The notes: generated by a model from the letters alone, not told the origin. 35,047 nt of DNA from Bacteroidota bacterium (GCA_005799065.1 SYHW01000048.1:1-35047); one strand, 5' to 3'; shown: positions 1 to 8,342, numbered from the stretch's first letter. Made by a program: numbers and translations.

Positions 1-1434
1 GGCACGGTCGTCGAATGGGTGGCGAACACCCCCGATTTCTTGGTAGGTTTCGTGGCCTTTTCCGGCCACCAAAACGAGATCACCAGGTAGCGCCAGCATA
101 CAAGCGGCACGAATGGCCTCCGCTCGGTCGCTGATTCGAAGGAGATTGATCCGTTCTTCGAGCCGAAGTCCGTCCATCATCTCATCGATAATGGTTTCTG
201 GATCTTCCGAGCGCGGGTTATCGCTCGTGAGGATGGCCCGGTCCGACAAACGCGCGGCCAATCCGGCCATTACCGGTCGTTTACTGCGGTCGCGGTCGCC
301 CCCGCATCCCAATACAGTGATGATTTTTTGTCCGGCCCGGCGGATGTCGCGCAGGGTTTCGAGCACATGTTCCAAAGCATCAGGGGTATGTGCATAGTCG
401 ACTATACCCGTTATACCGTTGGCTGACCGAACATAATCGAATCGGCCTCGAGGTGGCCCCAGGCGCGATAACTCGACCAGTAAGGAGGTCGGCTCTTCAC
501 CCAAAAGGCATCCGGCAGCATATACGGCCAGGAGGTTGCTGGCATTGAAACTGCCGATGAGTGGACTGTAAAAATCATGTCCGTCGAGTAGCAAATGCAT
601 CCCGTCGAAACTATTTTCTAGAATTCGGGCCCGAAATCGGGCGTCGTGCTGGAGCCCATAGCGCTGCACTTCGGCGGCCGTGTTTTGCACCATCACCCCA
701 GAATGTCGGTCATCGGCATTCAGCAGTGCCACGGAATTCTTGCCGAGGCGGTCAAAAAACGACTTTTTCGCCTTTATATAATTTTCGAATGTTCCGTGGT
801 AGTCGAGATGATCGTGGGTAATGTTGGTGAACATCGCCAAAGCAAAATCGAGTCCTTCAATCCGGTTTTGGACAGCCGAGTGACTGCTCACCTCCATAAA
901 GGCATGGGTGCAACCGGCTGCCACCATCTTCGACAGCATCTCTTGGATCTGGATGGCATCGGGTGTGGTGTGGGTCGACTCAAATTCCTGATCTCCTATC
1001 CGATTTCCGATGGTGGATAGCATACCACAGCGAAATCCCAATGCCTGAAAGAGGCCGAACAGGAGACTAACCGTCGTGGTTTTTCCGTTGGTGCCGGTTA
1101 CACCCGTCAAGGTCAATTTCCTGGAAGGGTGTCCATACCATGCTGCGGCCATGCGTCCGGCGGCTATGCTGCTGTCTTTGACCTGTACCCATGCCGCATT
1201 GGCCGGAAGATCTTTGGGCGGCTGGGTTTCTGCAACGATGACCGTGGCACCTGCTCGGCGTGCGCCCTCAATGAAAGCATGTCCGTCGATTCGGGTGCCT
1301 CTCAGGGCCAGAAATGCATCACCCTTACCCACGGTTCGTGAGTCGATGCATAAGCGACCGCATAGGATATCGGGCGAACCCGTGAGGATCGCAGCATCGA
1401 CTTCCGCCATGATATGTCCAATGCTCCGATTCAT
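1..1434 (-). CDS. murE: MurE, UDP-MurNAc-tripeptide synthetase (C-terminus cut by the window edge)
   Basis: Cytoplasmic Mur ligase that adds meso-diaminopimelate to UDP-MurNAc-L-Ala-D-Glu using ATP. I translated it by hand from the minus strand: 478 codons are present and the frame runs off base 1. The Mur-ligase P-loop GVTGTNGKTTT is at residues 111-121 and the diaminopimelate-selecting DNPR motif at about 405-408, so the third residue should be DAP rather than lysine. The last readable residues (HPFDDRA) match the family's C-terminal HPFDDRE region, so only a few residues are missing. The start ATG (1434-1432) overlaps the TGA of the upstream PBP gene as ATGA, which fixes the start and suggests coupled translation. 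It is the fifth gene of the dcw run. Confidence 0.95.
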   Translation of the reverse strand, partial: MNRSIGHIMAEVDAAILTGSPDILCGRLCIDSRTVGKGDAFLALRGTRIDGHAFIEGARRAGATVIVAETQPPKDLPANAAWVQVKDSSIAAGRMAAAWYGHPSRKLTLTGVTGTNGKTTTVSLLFGLFQALGFRCGMLSTIGNRIGDQEFESTHTTPDAIQIQEMLSKMVAAGCTHAFMEVSSHSAVQNRIEGLDFALAMFTNITHDHLDYHGTFENYIKAKKSFFDRLGKNSVALLNADDRHSGVMVQNTAAEVQRYGLQHDARFRARILENSFDGMHLLLDGHDFYSPLIGSFNASNLLAVYAAGCLLGEEPTSLLVELSRLGPPRGRFDYVRSANGITGIVDYAHTPDALEHVLETLRDIRRAGQKIITVLGCGGDRDRSKRPVMAGLAARLSDRAILTSDNPRSEDPETIIDEMMDGLRLEERINLLRISDRAEAIRAACMLALPGDLVLVAGKGHETYQEIGGVRHPFDDRA

Positions 1435-3641
1435 TGAAGGTAGAGTGTTAGGTGTTTGCCCGATGCTTGTGGGGTGCCTGGCACTGGATCCTGCCTGACC
1501 ACTCGTCCACGCCCGAATACTTCTGTGGGGTATCCCAAGTAGCCCGCCACCTGCAATGCGTCGGAGAGTCCCATGCCTGTGAGGTCTGATACGATGCCTT
1601 TGCGGACGGTGACCTCTGTGAGCTTCCAAGTCCCATGGGTGGGTTGGGCCTGGACATAGAAACTGCCTGCCCCATGGGTGGGTTGGGCTTGAACATAGGA
1701 ACTGCCTGCCCCATGGGCACCCACAGTACGCTCGTTGCCGTTTGATGGCTTGCGCGTGGTGCGGTGCTTCATTCCGAGTTGATCCAAGGCCTTGCGTGTG
1801 GGCAACTCCAAACCACTGACCAATGGTGCAGGTATGCTGTCGCCTTCCCAGTGTTTTGGAACCTTGTTTCCCTGATCGCCCCACCCTCGGGCGTAAAGAT
1901 GGTCGGCCACTTTCCGAAAAACGGAGCCCGCCACTACACCACCATAATAGGCTGAGTCGCCCAAATCGGCCAACATCACCACCATGCTGTAGCGCGGCTT
2001 TTCCGCTGGAAAAAATCCCGCCACACTGCCCCTGTAGCGCTTAACGTATTGATTATTCACCAACATTTGTGCGGTACCCGTTTTGGCCGCTACTGAATAG
2101 GAAGGGTTTTGCAAGCGTTTTCCTGTGCCCCCTTCTAGCTCAACGACAGCCCGCAACATTTGGTTGAGCGCTTTGAGTGTTTTTGCTGATGCGATGGGCT
2201 TATTGGCTACGCGAATGGGCGTGACATAGGTTTGGTTTGTGTTGGTATTGCGGACCTCAGCGACCAGGCGTGGTGTTACCCGAAAACCATTATTGGCTAC
2301 TGAATTGTAGAGACATAAAACCTGCAGCGGGGTTAGATTGAGCCCATAGCCCACGCTGAGCCATGGCAGTGAAACGTCTGACCATTCTGCGGTGATGGGT
2401 TTGGTGATTTTGGGCACAGCCTCACCTGCCAATGATATGCCTGAAGGCCGATCAACCCCCATCTTTTCCAACAGATCAGTGAATCGCTTTGGGTTTTTGC
2501 CATAATATTGTTGAATCAGACGAGATACCCCCACATTGGAGCTTTTGGCAAAAATTTCTGTGAGGTCGGCTTGGCCGATTCCGTGTCGACTGGCATCGAA
2601 CATGGTTTTGGACCCGAAATCCCACAACCCGCCATTGAGATCAACCCGAATGTGGGCGTCAACGCCGGCATCTTCCAAAGCCACCAGCATACTGATCAAT
2701 TTAAAAGTCGATCCAGGGTCCTGACTTTCAGTAACGGCATAGTTGATATGCTCGTCACATCCCATTCCACTTTCTGTTCTGGACAGATTCACCATCGCTC
2801 TGATATTACCGGTAGCCACTTCCATCACCACAACCGTTCCGTAGGCAGCTTTGTAGTGATTCAATGCCTGACAAAGGGCCTCATCGGCCACATCCTGCAG
2901 TTGCATATCGAGGGTGGCTATGACATCCATTCCGTGTTTTGGTGGCACAAGAGGTAAACCGTCGACCGGGATCCACATGCCACTAGCGATGCGTCGCATC
3001 CGCGATTGAGCCGGGACTCCCGCCAGTGCGGAATCGAAGGCTGCTTCTAGTCCAACCGCTTTCTGTTTGCTCTCTGGCTTATGGTAGCCCACCGTCCGTG
3101 CTGCTAATCGACCCATTGGGCGTTCGCGCTGGGTATGGGCCTCCACCACGAGTCCTCCACGATAGACAAGGGATTTCCGGGATTGTGCCAGGTTAATGAG
3201 GGGCAGTGCCCGCACCTGCTGAAGTTTGATGTAGTCGACGTTTCGGGCCAGCAGAACGTCGGGGCGTTTCGTTCGTCGTGCCTCCCTCAGCAATTGGCTG
3301 TATTCACTTTGTTCGCCATCCAAAATCCGAGCCAGACCAGCAGCCAAAGAATCCACTTTTTCGCTGAATATATCATCGGTAAGGCCGGAAGTGGTGGCAT
3401 CGAAGCGCAGATCATAGCGGGTGATGGTGGTTGCGAGCAAGCTGCCATCTTGTGCATAGATATTGCCCCGCTGGGCGTCTATGGTGCGGGTGTCGAGCAT
3501 CATCTTCTTAGCTAACGCCCTGTAGTGTTTGCCGTGTACGTTTTGAATGAAGATGGCTCGGCCCACTACAGCAACAAATCCGAGTGCCAAAATGACAAAC
3601 ACGAACAGGCTTCTGCGAAATATGTTCTTCTGCTCGCTCAT
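1431..3641 (-). CDS. ftsI: FtsI-type penicillin-binding protein (septal transpeptidase) with PASTA domain
   Basis: Class B PBP that cross-links septal peptidoglycan in the periplasm. The 736 residues show one N-terminal membrane segment (about 11-33), a dimerisation domain, then the transpeptidase motifs STFK (Ser311 nucleophile), SSN (367-369) and KTG (520-522). A C-terminal PASTA-like domain covers about 675-736, as is usual for the dcw PBP of Bacteroidota. Between them lies a linker holding an in-frame duplication of 13 residues rich in Gln, Pro, Gly and His (DNA 1633-1710). The start overlaps the ftsL stop and the stop overlaps the murE start, both as ATGA, so the gene is translated as part of the dcw chain. 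The assignment as FtsI rests on motifs and position; an elongasome PBP2 is unlikely at this locus. Confidence 0.93.
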   Translation of the reverse strand: MSEQKNIFRRSLFVFVILALGFVAVVGRAIFIQNVHGKHYRALAKKMMLDTRTIDAQRGNIYAQDGSLLATTITRYDLRFDATTSGLTDDIFSEKVDSLAAGLARILDGEQSEYSQLLREARRTKRPDVLLARNVDYIKLQQVRALPLINLAQSRKSLVYRGGLVVEAHTQRERPMGRLAARTVGYHKPESKQKAVGLEAAFDSALAGVPAQSRMRRIASGMWIPVDGLPLVPPKHGMDVIATLDMQLQDVADEALCQALNHYKAAYGTVVVMEVATGNIRAMVNLSRTESGMGCDEHINYAVTESQDPGSTFKLISMLVALEDAGVDAHIRVDLNGGLWDFGSKTMFDASRHGIGQADLTEIFAKSSNVGVSRLIQQYYGKNPKRFTDLLEKMGVDRPSGISLAGEAVPKITKPITAEWSDVSLPWLSVGYGLNLTPLQVLCLYNSVANNGFRVTPRLVAEVRNTNTNQTYVTPIRVANKPIASAKTLKALNQMLRAVVELEGGTGKRLQNPSYSVAAKTGTAQMLVNNQYVKRYRGSVAGFFPAEKPRYSMVVMLADLGDSAYYGGVVAGSVFRKVADHLYARGWGDQGNKVPKHWEGDSIPAPLVSGLELPTRKALDQLGMKHRTTRKPSNGNERTVGAHGAGSSYVQAQPTHGAGSFYVQAQPTHGTWKLTEVTVRKGIVSDLTGMGLSDALQVAGYLGYPTEVFGRGRVVRQDPVPGTPQASGKHLTLYLQ
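1633..1710. repeat. 39-bp tandem duplication inside the PBP gene
   Basis: Two 39-bp units (1633-1671 and 1672-1710) differ at only a few bases and are followed by the first 7 bases of a third (1711-1717). The unit length is a multiple of three, so the protein gains 13 residues per copy in the low-complexity linker between the transpeptidase and PASTA domains. Confidence 0.9.
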
Positions 3642-4096
3642 GTCCCCTTCCTTTTGGGGCTTGTGCCCTCATTTTTGGATTCCAATTCGACGGGGGGCTC
3701 TTGGGGGGATTTCCACCCCATCCCCATATTTTGGAGCCGATCGAGCACTTCCGTTCGGCGGCCTAAATGCATCACCTCCGATTGGAGGAGAATATACTCG
3801 GCCTTGAGGTCTTCTACCTCCTGACGGGTACTCAGGATTTTCCGCTGCATCGATTCCTGGCTGTGGCCATTGGCAATGTAGACCAAGAGCAGGAAGGTGC
3901 AATACAAAATGAAGGGTATGTGGCGCGACACATCTTCCCATTGCCAATGCCCCACACCGGATCGCGTTTCGGTCGATGGCTCGAATTCCTCCGAGCGATC
4001 ATCGATAGCGGGCCTTCCTTCCTGCTTGCGCCCCAGAAGAGTCGACCAAAACCCGCCATGGGTAGGGTGTTCACTGCGTCGGCGGTTGCGGTTCAT
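3638..4096 (-). CDS. ftsL: FtsL-like cell division protein
   Basis: Small bitopic division protein expected in the FtsQBL-type complex that activates septal synthesis. The 152 residues comprise a basic cytoplasmic N-terminus of about 58 residues, one membrane helix at about 59-75 (IPFILYCTFLLLVYIANG), and a predicted coiled coil at about 79-125 (QEVEDLKAEYILLQSEV). FtsL is poorly conserved, so the call rests on this layout and on its place between rsmH and the PBP. I chose the ATG at 4096 because it forms an ATGA overlap with the rsmH stop, like the other junctions in the cluster; an in-frame ATG two codons earlier (4102) is the alternative. The downstream junction with the PBP gene is also ATGA. 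Confidence 0.82.
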   Translation of the reverse strand: MNRNRRRSEHPTHGGFWSTLLGRKQEGRPAIDDRSEEFEPSTETRSGVGHWQWEDVSRHIPFILYCTFLLLVYIANGHSQESMQRKILSTRQEVEDLKAEYILLQSEVMHLGRRTEVLDRLQNMGMGWKSPQEPPVELESKNEGTSPKRKGT

Positions 4097-5091
4097 GGCC
4101 ATGGGGTTTGGGTGCGACGCGCCACACGCAAACGGGCACTGCGGGCACGCGGGTTGGTCGCCGTTTCTTGTTCACTCGCCTGCAAAGCTTGGGTCGGACT
4201 AGGCTCGAATGGTCGAATGCTGTGTCCGTACACATCGGTTTCAATGGTATTGTGGAAATGACCGCTGCGCATGAACTGCTTCACCAAACGATCCTCCAGT
4301 GAATGATAGCTGATCACCACCAGATACCCTCCCGGTGCGCAAACGGCAGCCGTCTGCTGGAGCATCTCACGCAGTGCACCCAATTCATCGTTGAGGTGAA
4401 TGCGGATGGCCTGAAACAGCCGTGCGGTGAACTGCCGCTCTTTGCCGCCGGCGGTGATGGGCTCGATGGCCTTGCACAAATCGGCGGTGGTGTTCATGGC
4501 GTTGCGGGTTCGGGCGAGAGCGATGAGCTGAGCTACGCGACGCGCTGCAGTGATCTCCCCGTATTGACGCAATACGCGTGCGATTTCCTCTTCATTTGCC
4601 TGCCTTAAAAAATCCCCTGCTGTTTGTCCGGCCCTTGGGTTCATCCGCATATCAAGGTCTGCATCATGGCGGAAAGCAAAGCCGCGGCCCGGTTCATCGA
4701 TTTGATGGGAGCTAATCCCCAAATCTGCCAGGATGCCGTCGACCTGCAACATGTCGTGGTGTGCCGCGAAACGTTTGAGGTGACGAAAATTAGCGTCGGC
4801 GAATGCAAAACGCCCATCATGAGGCAGATGGGCGTGTACGTCGGGATCCTGGTCGAAGGCCAGTAAGCGGCCCGTTGTACCGAGGCGCCCAAGTAGGGCG
4901 CGGCTGTGTCCGCCTCCCCCGAATGTTAAGTCGATGTAGCGCCCCCCCGGTTGCAGATGCAGGGCATCGATCGCCTCCTTCAACATCACGGGATCATGGT
5001 AGGACCGGCTGTTATTAGTCAATGTCGCTTGTTGCTCTTGGGCCGTGAGGGCAAGCTCATTCCCCAGATCGGTGTGTTTTCCGTTCGTCAT
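4093..5091 (-). CDS. rsmH: RsmH (MraW), 16S rRNA C1402 N4-methyltransferase
   Basis: SAM-dependent enzyme that methylates N4 of C1402 in 16S rRNA, in the ribosomal P site. The 332 residues carry the family signatures YHDPVM (31-36), the SAM-binding DLTFGGGGHS (54-63), VDGILADLGISSHQID (about 117-132), FRHDADLDMRMN (about 140-151) and SYHSLEDR (261-268). The frame stays open 30 codons upstream, but those codons lie inside mraZ. The ATG at 5091 forms ATGA with the mraZ stop and is followed by a family-typical N-terminus, so I take it as the start. Second gene of the dcw cluster; its own stop overlaps ftsL. Confidence 0.96.
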   Translation of the reverse strand: MTNGKHTDLGNELALTAQEQQATLTNNSRSYHDPVMLKEAIDALHLQPGGRYIDLTFGGGGHSRALLGRLGTTGRLLAFDQDPDVHAHLPHDGRFAFADANFRHLKRFAAHHDMLQVDGILADLGISSHQIDEPGRGFAFRHDADLDMRMNPRAGQTAGDFLRQANEEEIARVLRQYGEITAARRVAQLIALARTRNAMNTTADLCKAIEPITAGGKERQFTARLFQAIRIHLNDELGALREMLQQTAAVCAPGGYLVVISYHSLEDRLVKQFMRSGHFHNTIETDVYGHSIRPFEPSPTQALQASEQETATNPRARSARLRVARRTQTPWP

Positions 5092-5537
5092 ACGTTTCGC
5101 CCCCCCATTACTTTCTCTGCTAAAGCTGAAAAATCCTCTGGTTCGCGGTCGAGCTGGGCTTTGTAGCGATCCGGCGACCACAACTCGAGGTTGGAGAGGT
5201 TGCCCATCATCACCACATCTTTGTCGATGCCCGCATAATCGAGCAAGGCCCGCGGGATGAGGATGCGGTTGGCCGCATCGGGCTCAGCCGGACTAGCGCC
5301 ACGCAAAAAGTAACGCACAAACTCCCGGTTTTCCTTAACATACGGATTCAGACGCGACAATTCTGCCACCTGGCGATCCCATTCCACCCCAGGATACAAC
5401 ACCAAACAGGGCTCAAATCCACGATTGATCACCACCTTACCCCCACCCGACGGCAGTTGACGGATCACCCCGGCAGGCAAAGCAAGCCTACCCTTGGCAT
5501 CCAGACGTATTTCAAATTCGCCGATAAAGTGCGACAT
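5088..5537 (-). CDS. mraZ: MraZ, transcriptional regulator of the dcw cluster
   Basis: DNA-binding protein made of two SpoVT/AbrB-like halves that assembles into a ring and represses its own dcw operon. The 149 residues match the usual family length. Each half has the conserved D-x3-R signature: DAKGR at 13-17 and DAANR at 87-91. It is the first gene of the run mraZ-rsmH-ftsL-PBP-murE, and a three-copy box fitting known MraZ sites lies 36 bp before its start (5573-5602), so autoregulation is expected. The stop overlaps the rsmH start by ATGA. Confidence 0.95.
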   Translation of the reverse strand: MSHFIGEFEIRLDAKGRLALPAGVIRQLPSGGGKVVINRGFEPCLVLYPGVEWDRQVAELSRLNPYVKENREFVRYFLRGASPAEPDAANRILIPRALLDYAGIDKDVVMMGNLSNLELWSPDRYKAQLDREPEDFSALAEKVMGGRNV

Positions 5538-5572
5538 GTGGAGGGATTGGAAGCACTAAAGTACATCTTTTT

Positions 5573-5602
5573 CCACTTTTCCCCACTTTCCCCCACTTTT
5601 TT
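5573..5602 (-). promoter_or_regulatory. MraZ operator: three AAAGTGG boxes at 10-bp spacing
   Basis: Read on the minus strand, AAAGTGG occurs three times with an exact 10-bp period (complements at 5573-5579, 5583-5589 and 5593-5599), beginning 36 bp upstream of the mraZ ATG. Published MraZ sites are short direct repeats (TGGGN in E. coli, AAAGTG-type boxes in mollicutes) one helical turn apart. The match in sequence, spacing and position is strong; binding itself is inferred. Confidence 0.8.
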
Positions 5603-5646
5603 ACACTAAAAATTTATCCACATTTCATAACAAAAGTCATTTAGAC

Positions 5647-5683
5647 AAAAAATGGCAAAGCGCTGCCCAAACCCGATGGGTTT
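5647..5683 (-). terminator. Probable terminator of the gap-pgk operon
   Basis: Downstream of the pgk stop on the minus strand there is a perfect 6-bp stem (AAACCC, loop ATC, GGGTTT; 5669-5683), then a second short stem (GGCA/TGCC, 5654-5667), then six T residues (5652-5647). The layout fits an intrinsic terminator; the second stem is weak. Confidence 0.45.
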
Positions 5684-5745
5684 AGTCAACGACCACTGAA
5701 AGTTAAATCAATTATTGCCGCGGGTGGAATGAGGCCAGGGCGGAA

Positions 5746-6939
5746 TTAAATGAGGGCTGCTACGCCAGGGAGGATTTTGCCCTCCATATACTCCAAAAGT
5801 GCCCCGCCACCTGTACTCACATAACTCATTCGAGCTGTTAAGCCGAAGGCGTTCACAGCAGCCGCTGAATCGCCTCCACCGATCAGGCTGAAGGCTCCCT
5901 GGGCGGTTGCGGCGGCCACCGCTTGGGCCAAGGCCCGCGATCCATTTGCATAGGCATCCATTTCAAAAACCCCCGCTGGGCCATTCCACAACAAGGTGCG
6001 GCTGTTCATGATGATTGAACCGATTTCATCCGCTGCTTTAGGCCCGATGTCCAATCCCATCCAACCATCGGGTATTTCGTTGCTGTTCACCACAGCGGTT
6101 TGGGCATCGGCCGCAAAGCGGTCTGCGGCCACGGAATCGACCGGCAGCACCCATCGTACACCACGCTGTTCCGCCTTGTGCATCAGTGTGCGGGCCAGAT
6201 CCAATTTATCCTCTTCACACAAGGAAGCGCCTGTTTGCCCGCCCATAGCCCGCATGAAGGTGTAGGCCATGGCACCCACAATCACAAGATTGTCGACCCG
6301 ATCCATCAGGTTTTCGATGATGATAATCTTGTCCGAAACCTTGGCACCGCCCATGATCGCGGTAAAGGGGCGCTCGGCCTGCTCCATGACCTTATCCGCA
6401 TTTTTTACCTCAGCCTCCATGAGAAAGCCCGCTGCCTTGTCCTCACCGAAGAACCGGGCCACTGTAGCGGTTGATGCATGCTCGCGGTGAGCGGCACCGA
6501 AGGCGTCATTGACATACACCGAGCCATGCCGCGATAAACGCTCCGCGAAGTCGGAATCGCCCTGTTCTTCCTCGGGGTGGAAACGTACATTCTCGAGCAA
6601 GAGCACGCCACCCGCTTTGAGTTGATGCGACAGCTCAAACGACGCCTCACCCACGCAATCGGGGGCAAATAACACCTCCCGACCAAGCAATTCACTTAAA
6701 ACCGGCAGAATATGACGCAACGAATATTTATCCTCCGCTCCCCCCTTTGGACGGCCCAAGTGCGACATCAACACGAGCGAAGTGCCGGGCTGATCCAACA
6801 GGTATTTGATGCTCGGCATGGCTGCGCGTATGCGGGTGTCGTCGGTCACAGCCCGTGTTTCCTTATGGAGGGGAACATTGAAATCGACGCGCATCAACAC
6901 GCGCTTACCGGCAGCCGACAGGCTTTTGAGACTTCTCAT
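5746..6939 (-). CDS. pgk: Phosphoglycerate kinase
   Basis: Cytoplasmic glycolytic enzyme converting 1,3-bisphosphoglycerate and ADP to 3-phosphoglycerate and ATP. The 397 residues are the normal family length. Visible signatures are RVDFNVP (about 17-23), the substrate-binding HLGRPKG (60-66), LLENVRFHPEEE, GGAKVSDKI and the C-terminal nucleotide-binding GGGDSAAA. The frame is open for 51 more codons upstream, but that stretch only reads through the repeat array and into gap; the ATG at 6939 gives the canonical N-terminus MRSLKSL. It lies downstream of gap on the same strand, so the two consecutive glycolytic steps are probably co-transcribed from the promoter before gap. Confidence 0.97.
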   Translation of the reverse strand: MRSLKSLSAAGKRVLMRVDFNVPLHKETRAVTDDTRIRAAMPSIKYLLDQPGTSLVLMSHLGRPKGGAEDKYSLRHILPVLSELLGREVLFAPDCVGEASFELSHQLKAGGVLLLENVRFHPEEEQGDSDFAERLSRHGSVYVNDAFGAAHREHASTATVARFFGEDKAAGFLMEAEVKNADKVMEQAERPFTAIMGGAKVSDKIIIIENLMDRVDNLVIVGAMAYTFMRAMGGQTGASLCEEDKLDLARTLMHKAEQRGVRWVLPVDSVAADRFAADAQTAVVNSNEIPDGWMGLDIGPKAADEIGSIIMNSRTLLWNGPAGVFEMDAYANGSRALAQAVAAATAQGAFSLIGGGDSAAAVNAFGLTARMSYVSTGGGALLEYMEGKILPGVAALI

Positions 6940-6946
6940 CGGGTTT

Positions 6947-7027
6947 GGATTCGGTTGATGATTGGATTCGGTTGATGTTTGGATTCGGTTGATGATTAGA
7001 TTCGGTTGATGATTAGATTCGGTTGAT
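6947..7027. repeat. 17-bp tandem array in the gap-pgk spacer
   Basis: Five units of 17 bp (plus-strand form GGATTCGGTTGATGATT) start at 6947, 6964, 6981, 6998 and 7015; the last is cut to 13 matching bases. The array fills most of the 101-bp spacer and ends 7 bp before the pgk ATG. On the transcribed sense strand each unit contains only one G. Confidence 0.93.
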
Positions 7028-7040
7028 TTAAGAGCGCTCT

Positions 7041-8036
7041 TTACCGGCCAACCCGAACAGCCAATTCGGCAATTCGGGCGCTGTAGCCACATTCATTGTC
7101 GTACCACCCCACTACCTTCATCGTTTGGCCGATGGCCATGGTGAGCTCGCTGTCGAATAGGCAACTATGGGGATTGCCCAAAATATCAACCGACACAATG
7201 GGGTCGGTCTCATAAAACAAAATGCCTTTTAAAGGGCCTTCTGCCGCCGCACGGAAGGCATCATTGACTTCAGCCACCGTGGCTGGGCGCTTCAATTGAG
7301 CCGTAAAATCGGTCACTGAACCATCTGGAACCGGCACGCGCATAGCGTTGCCATTCAGCTTGCCTTTCAAATGCGGCAGAACGAGCCCGACCGCTTTGGC
7401 AGCACCCGTGGAAGTGGGTACGATGCTGGCGGCGGCGGCACGGGCACGGCGCAGGTCTTTATGCGGCGCATCCTGTAGATTCTGGTCGGCCGTATAGGCA
7501 TGAATGGTGGTCATGAAACCACTTTCTACACCCCAATGGTCGTCGAGCACCTTCACCATGGGCGCCAGGCAATTTGTGGTGCAACTGGCATTCGATAATA
7601 TAGTGTCGCTTTCGAGCAGATCCGAATCATTCACCCCCAACACAATGGTCTTCACATCACCCGTAGCCGGCGCGGAAATAATGACTTTACGCGCACCCGC
7701 CTGTAGGTGTAGGCCTGCCTTTTCGCGATCAGTAAAGCGTCCGGTTGATTCGATCACTACATCAACCCCAATTTTCGACCACGGAAGCGCTGCAGGGTCC
7801 TTTTCTGCCGAAATCGGGATAATCTGCTGATCCACCATCAGGTTTTGTCCTTCACAAGCCACCGAACCAGGGTACCGACCATGCACCGAGTCGTATTTGA
7901 GCAAATGAGCCAACACCTTCGGCTCAGTCAGGTCGTTGATGCCCACCACTTCAACTTGAGGGTTTTGCATCAGAAAACGGAAGGCAAGGCGGCCAATGCG
8001 GCCAAAACCATTGATAGCAATACGGGTTTTGTTCAT
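7041..8036 (-). CDS. gap: Glyceraldehyde-3-phosphate dehydrogenase, type I
   Basis: Cytoplasmic enzyme oxidising glyceraldehyde-3-phosphate to 1,3-bisphosphoglycerate with NAD+. The 331 residues show the Rossmann start INGFGRIGR (8-16), the active-site SNASCTTNC with Cys152, and His179 in the following TIHAYTADQ. Asp35 in the NDLT loop favours NAD over NADP. The frame extends 7 codons further upstream (to 8057), but [12 protein letters not shown] is the standard N-terminus. It is the first gene of gap-pgk, with a readable promoter about 60-90 bp upstream. Confidence 0.97.
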   Translation of the reverse strand: MNKTRIAINGFGRIGRLAFRFLMQNPQVEVVGINDLTEPKVLAHLLKYDSVHGRYPGSVACEGQNLMVDQQIIPISAEKDPAALPWSKIGVDVVIESTGRFTDREKAGLHLQAGARKVIISAPATGDVKTIVLGVNDSDLLESDTILSNASCTTNCLAPMVKVLDDHWGVESGFMTTIHAYTADQNLQDAPHKDLRRARAAAASIVPTSTGAAKAVGLVLPHLKGKLNGNAMRVPVPDGSVTDFTAQLKRPATVAEVNDAFRAAAEGPLKGILFYETDPIVSVDILGNPHSCLFDSELTMAIGQTMKVVGWYDNECGYSARIAELAVRVGR

Positions 8037-8097
8037 AGTTAAAGATTCAAAAGGCAAGGTTTAAACAATCAGAATATTAGATGATCAAAAGAAGTTG

Positions 8098-8128
8098 CGA
8101 AATTACGCTAAAACTGGAGGCGACACAA
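8098..8128 (-). promoter_or_regulatory. Promoter of gap-pgk
   Basis: On the minus strand, TTG (8128-8126) is followed by exactly 20 nt and then TAATTTCG (8105-8098), one mismatch from the Bacteroidota -7 element TAnnTTTG. The spacing equals that of the two tRNA promoters in this window. The implied leader is about 55 nt. Confidence 0.55.
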
Positions 8129-8143
8129 GTAGAAAAATGCGCG

Positions 8144-8159
8144 CTCACGTGTGCGTGAG
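8144..8159. repeat. Inverted repeat between the gap and tRNA-Glu promoters
   Basis: CTCACG, loop TGTG, CGTGAG: a perfect 6-bp inverted repeat between two divergent promoters. It could bind a dimeric regulator or be chance; no T-run follows on either side, so a terminator role is unlikely. Confidence 0.35.
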
Positions 8160-8186
8160 GCTTATTTTCATTTTTACACACTAGTC

Positions 8187-8217
8187 TTGGAAAATAATTT
8201 CGATTCTCGTATCTTTG
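8187..8217 (+). promoter_or_regulatory. Promoter of tRNA-Glu
   Basis: TTG (8187-8189), 20 nt, then TATCTTTG (8210-8217), an exact match to the Bacteroidota -33/-7 consensus. The mature tRNA begins 15 nt downstream of the -7 element. Confidence 0.8.
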
Positions 8218-8232
8218 CACGCCTTAATTAAC

Positions 8233-8304
8233 GGTCCGTTCGTCTAGGGGTTAGGACACCAGATTTTCATTCTGGTAACAGGGGTTCGATTCCCCTACGG
8301 ACTA
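8233..8304 (+). tRNA. tRNA-Glu (anticodon UUC)
   Basis: A 72-nt cloverleaf reads directly. The acceptor GGTCCGT pairs with ACGGACT (the first pair is G-U) and the discriminator is A. The anticodon stem CCAGA/TCTGG encloses loop TTTTCAT with anticodon TTC, and the T arm CAGGGGTTCGATTCCCCT is canonical. No CCA is encoded. It is preceded by a clear promoter and followed by a terminator. Confidence 0.95.
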
Positions 8305-8307
8305 CAA

Positions 8308-8342
8308 TAAACCCCATTTCCACATCAGGAATGGGGTTTTTT
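8308..8342 (+). terminator. Intrinsic terminator of tRNA-Glu
   Basis: AAACCCCATT and AATGGGGTTT form a perfect 10-bp stem, extended inward by a few more pairs with one bulge and followed by a T-run. It begins 4 nt after the tRNA. Confidence 0.85.

Noticed and set aside
5603-5640. Promoter for mraZ just upstream of the MraZ boxes
   Set aside because: TAAATTTT preceded by TTTG is present, but the spacing is about 14 nt instead of 20 and the last base of the -7 element mismatches; not strong enough to list.
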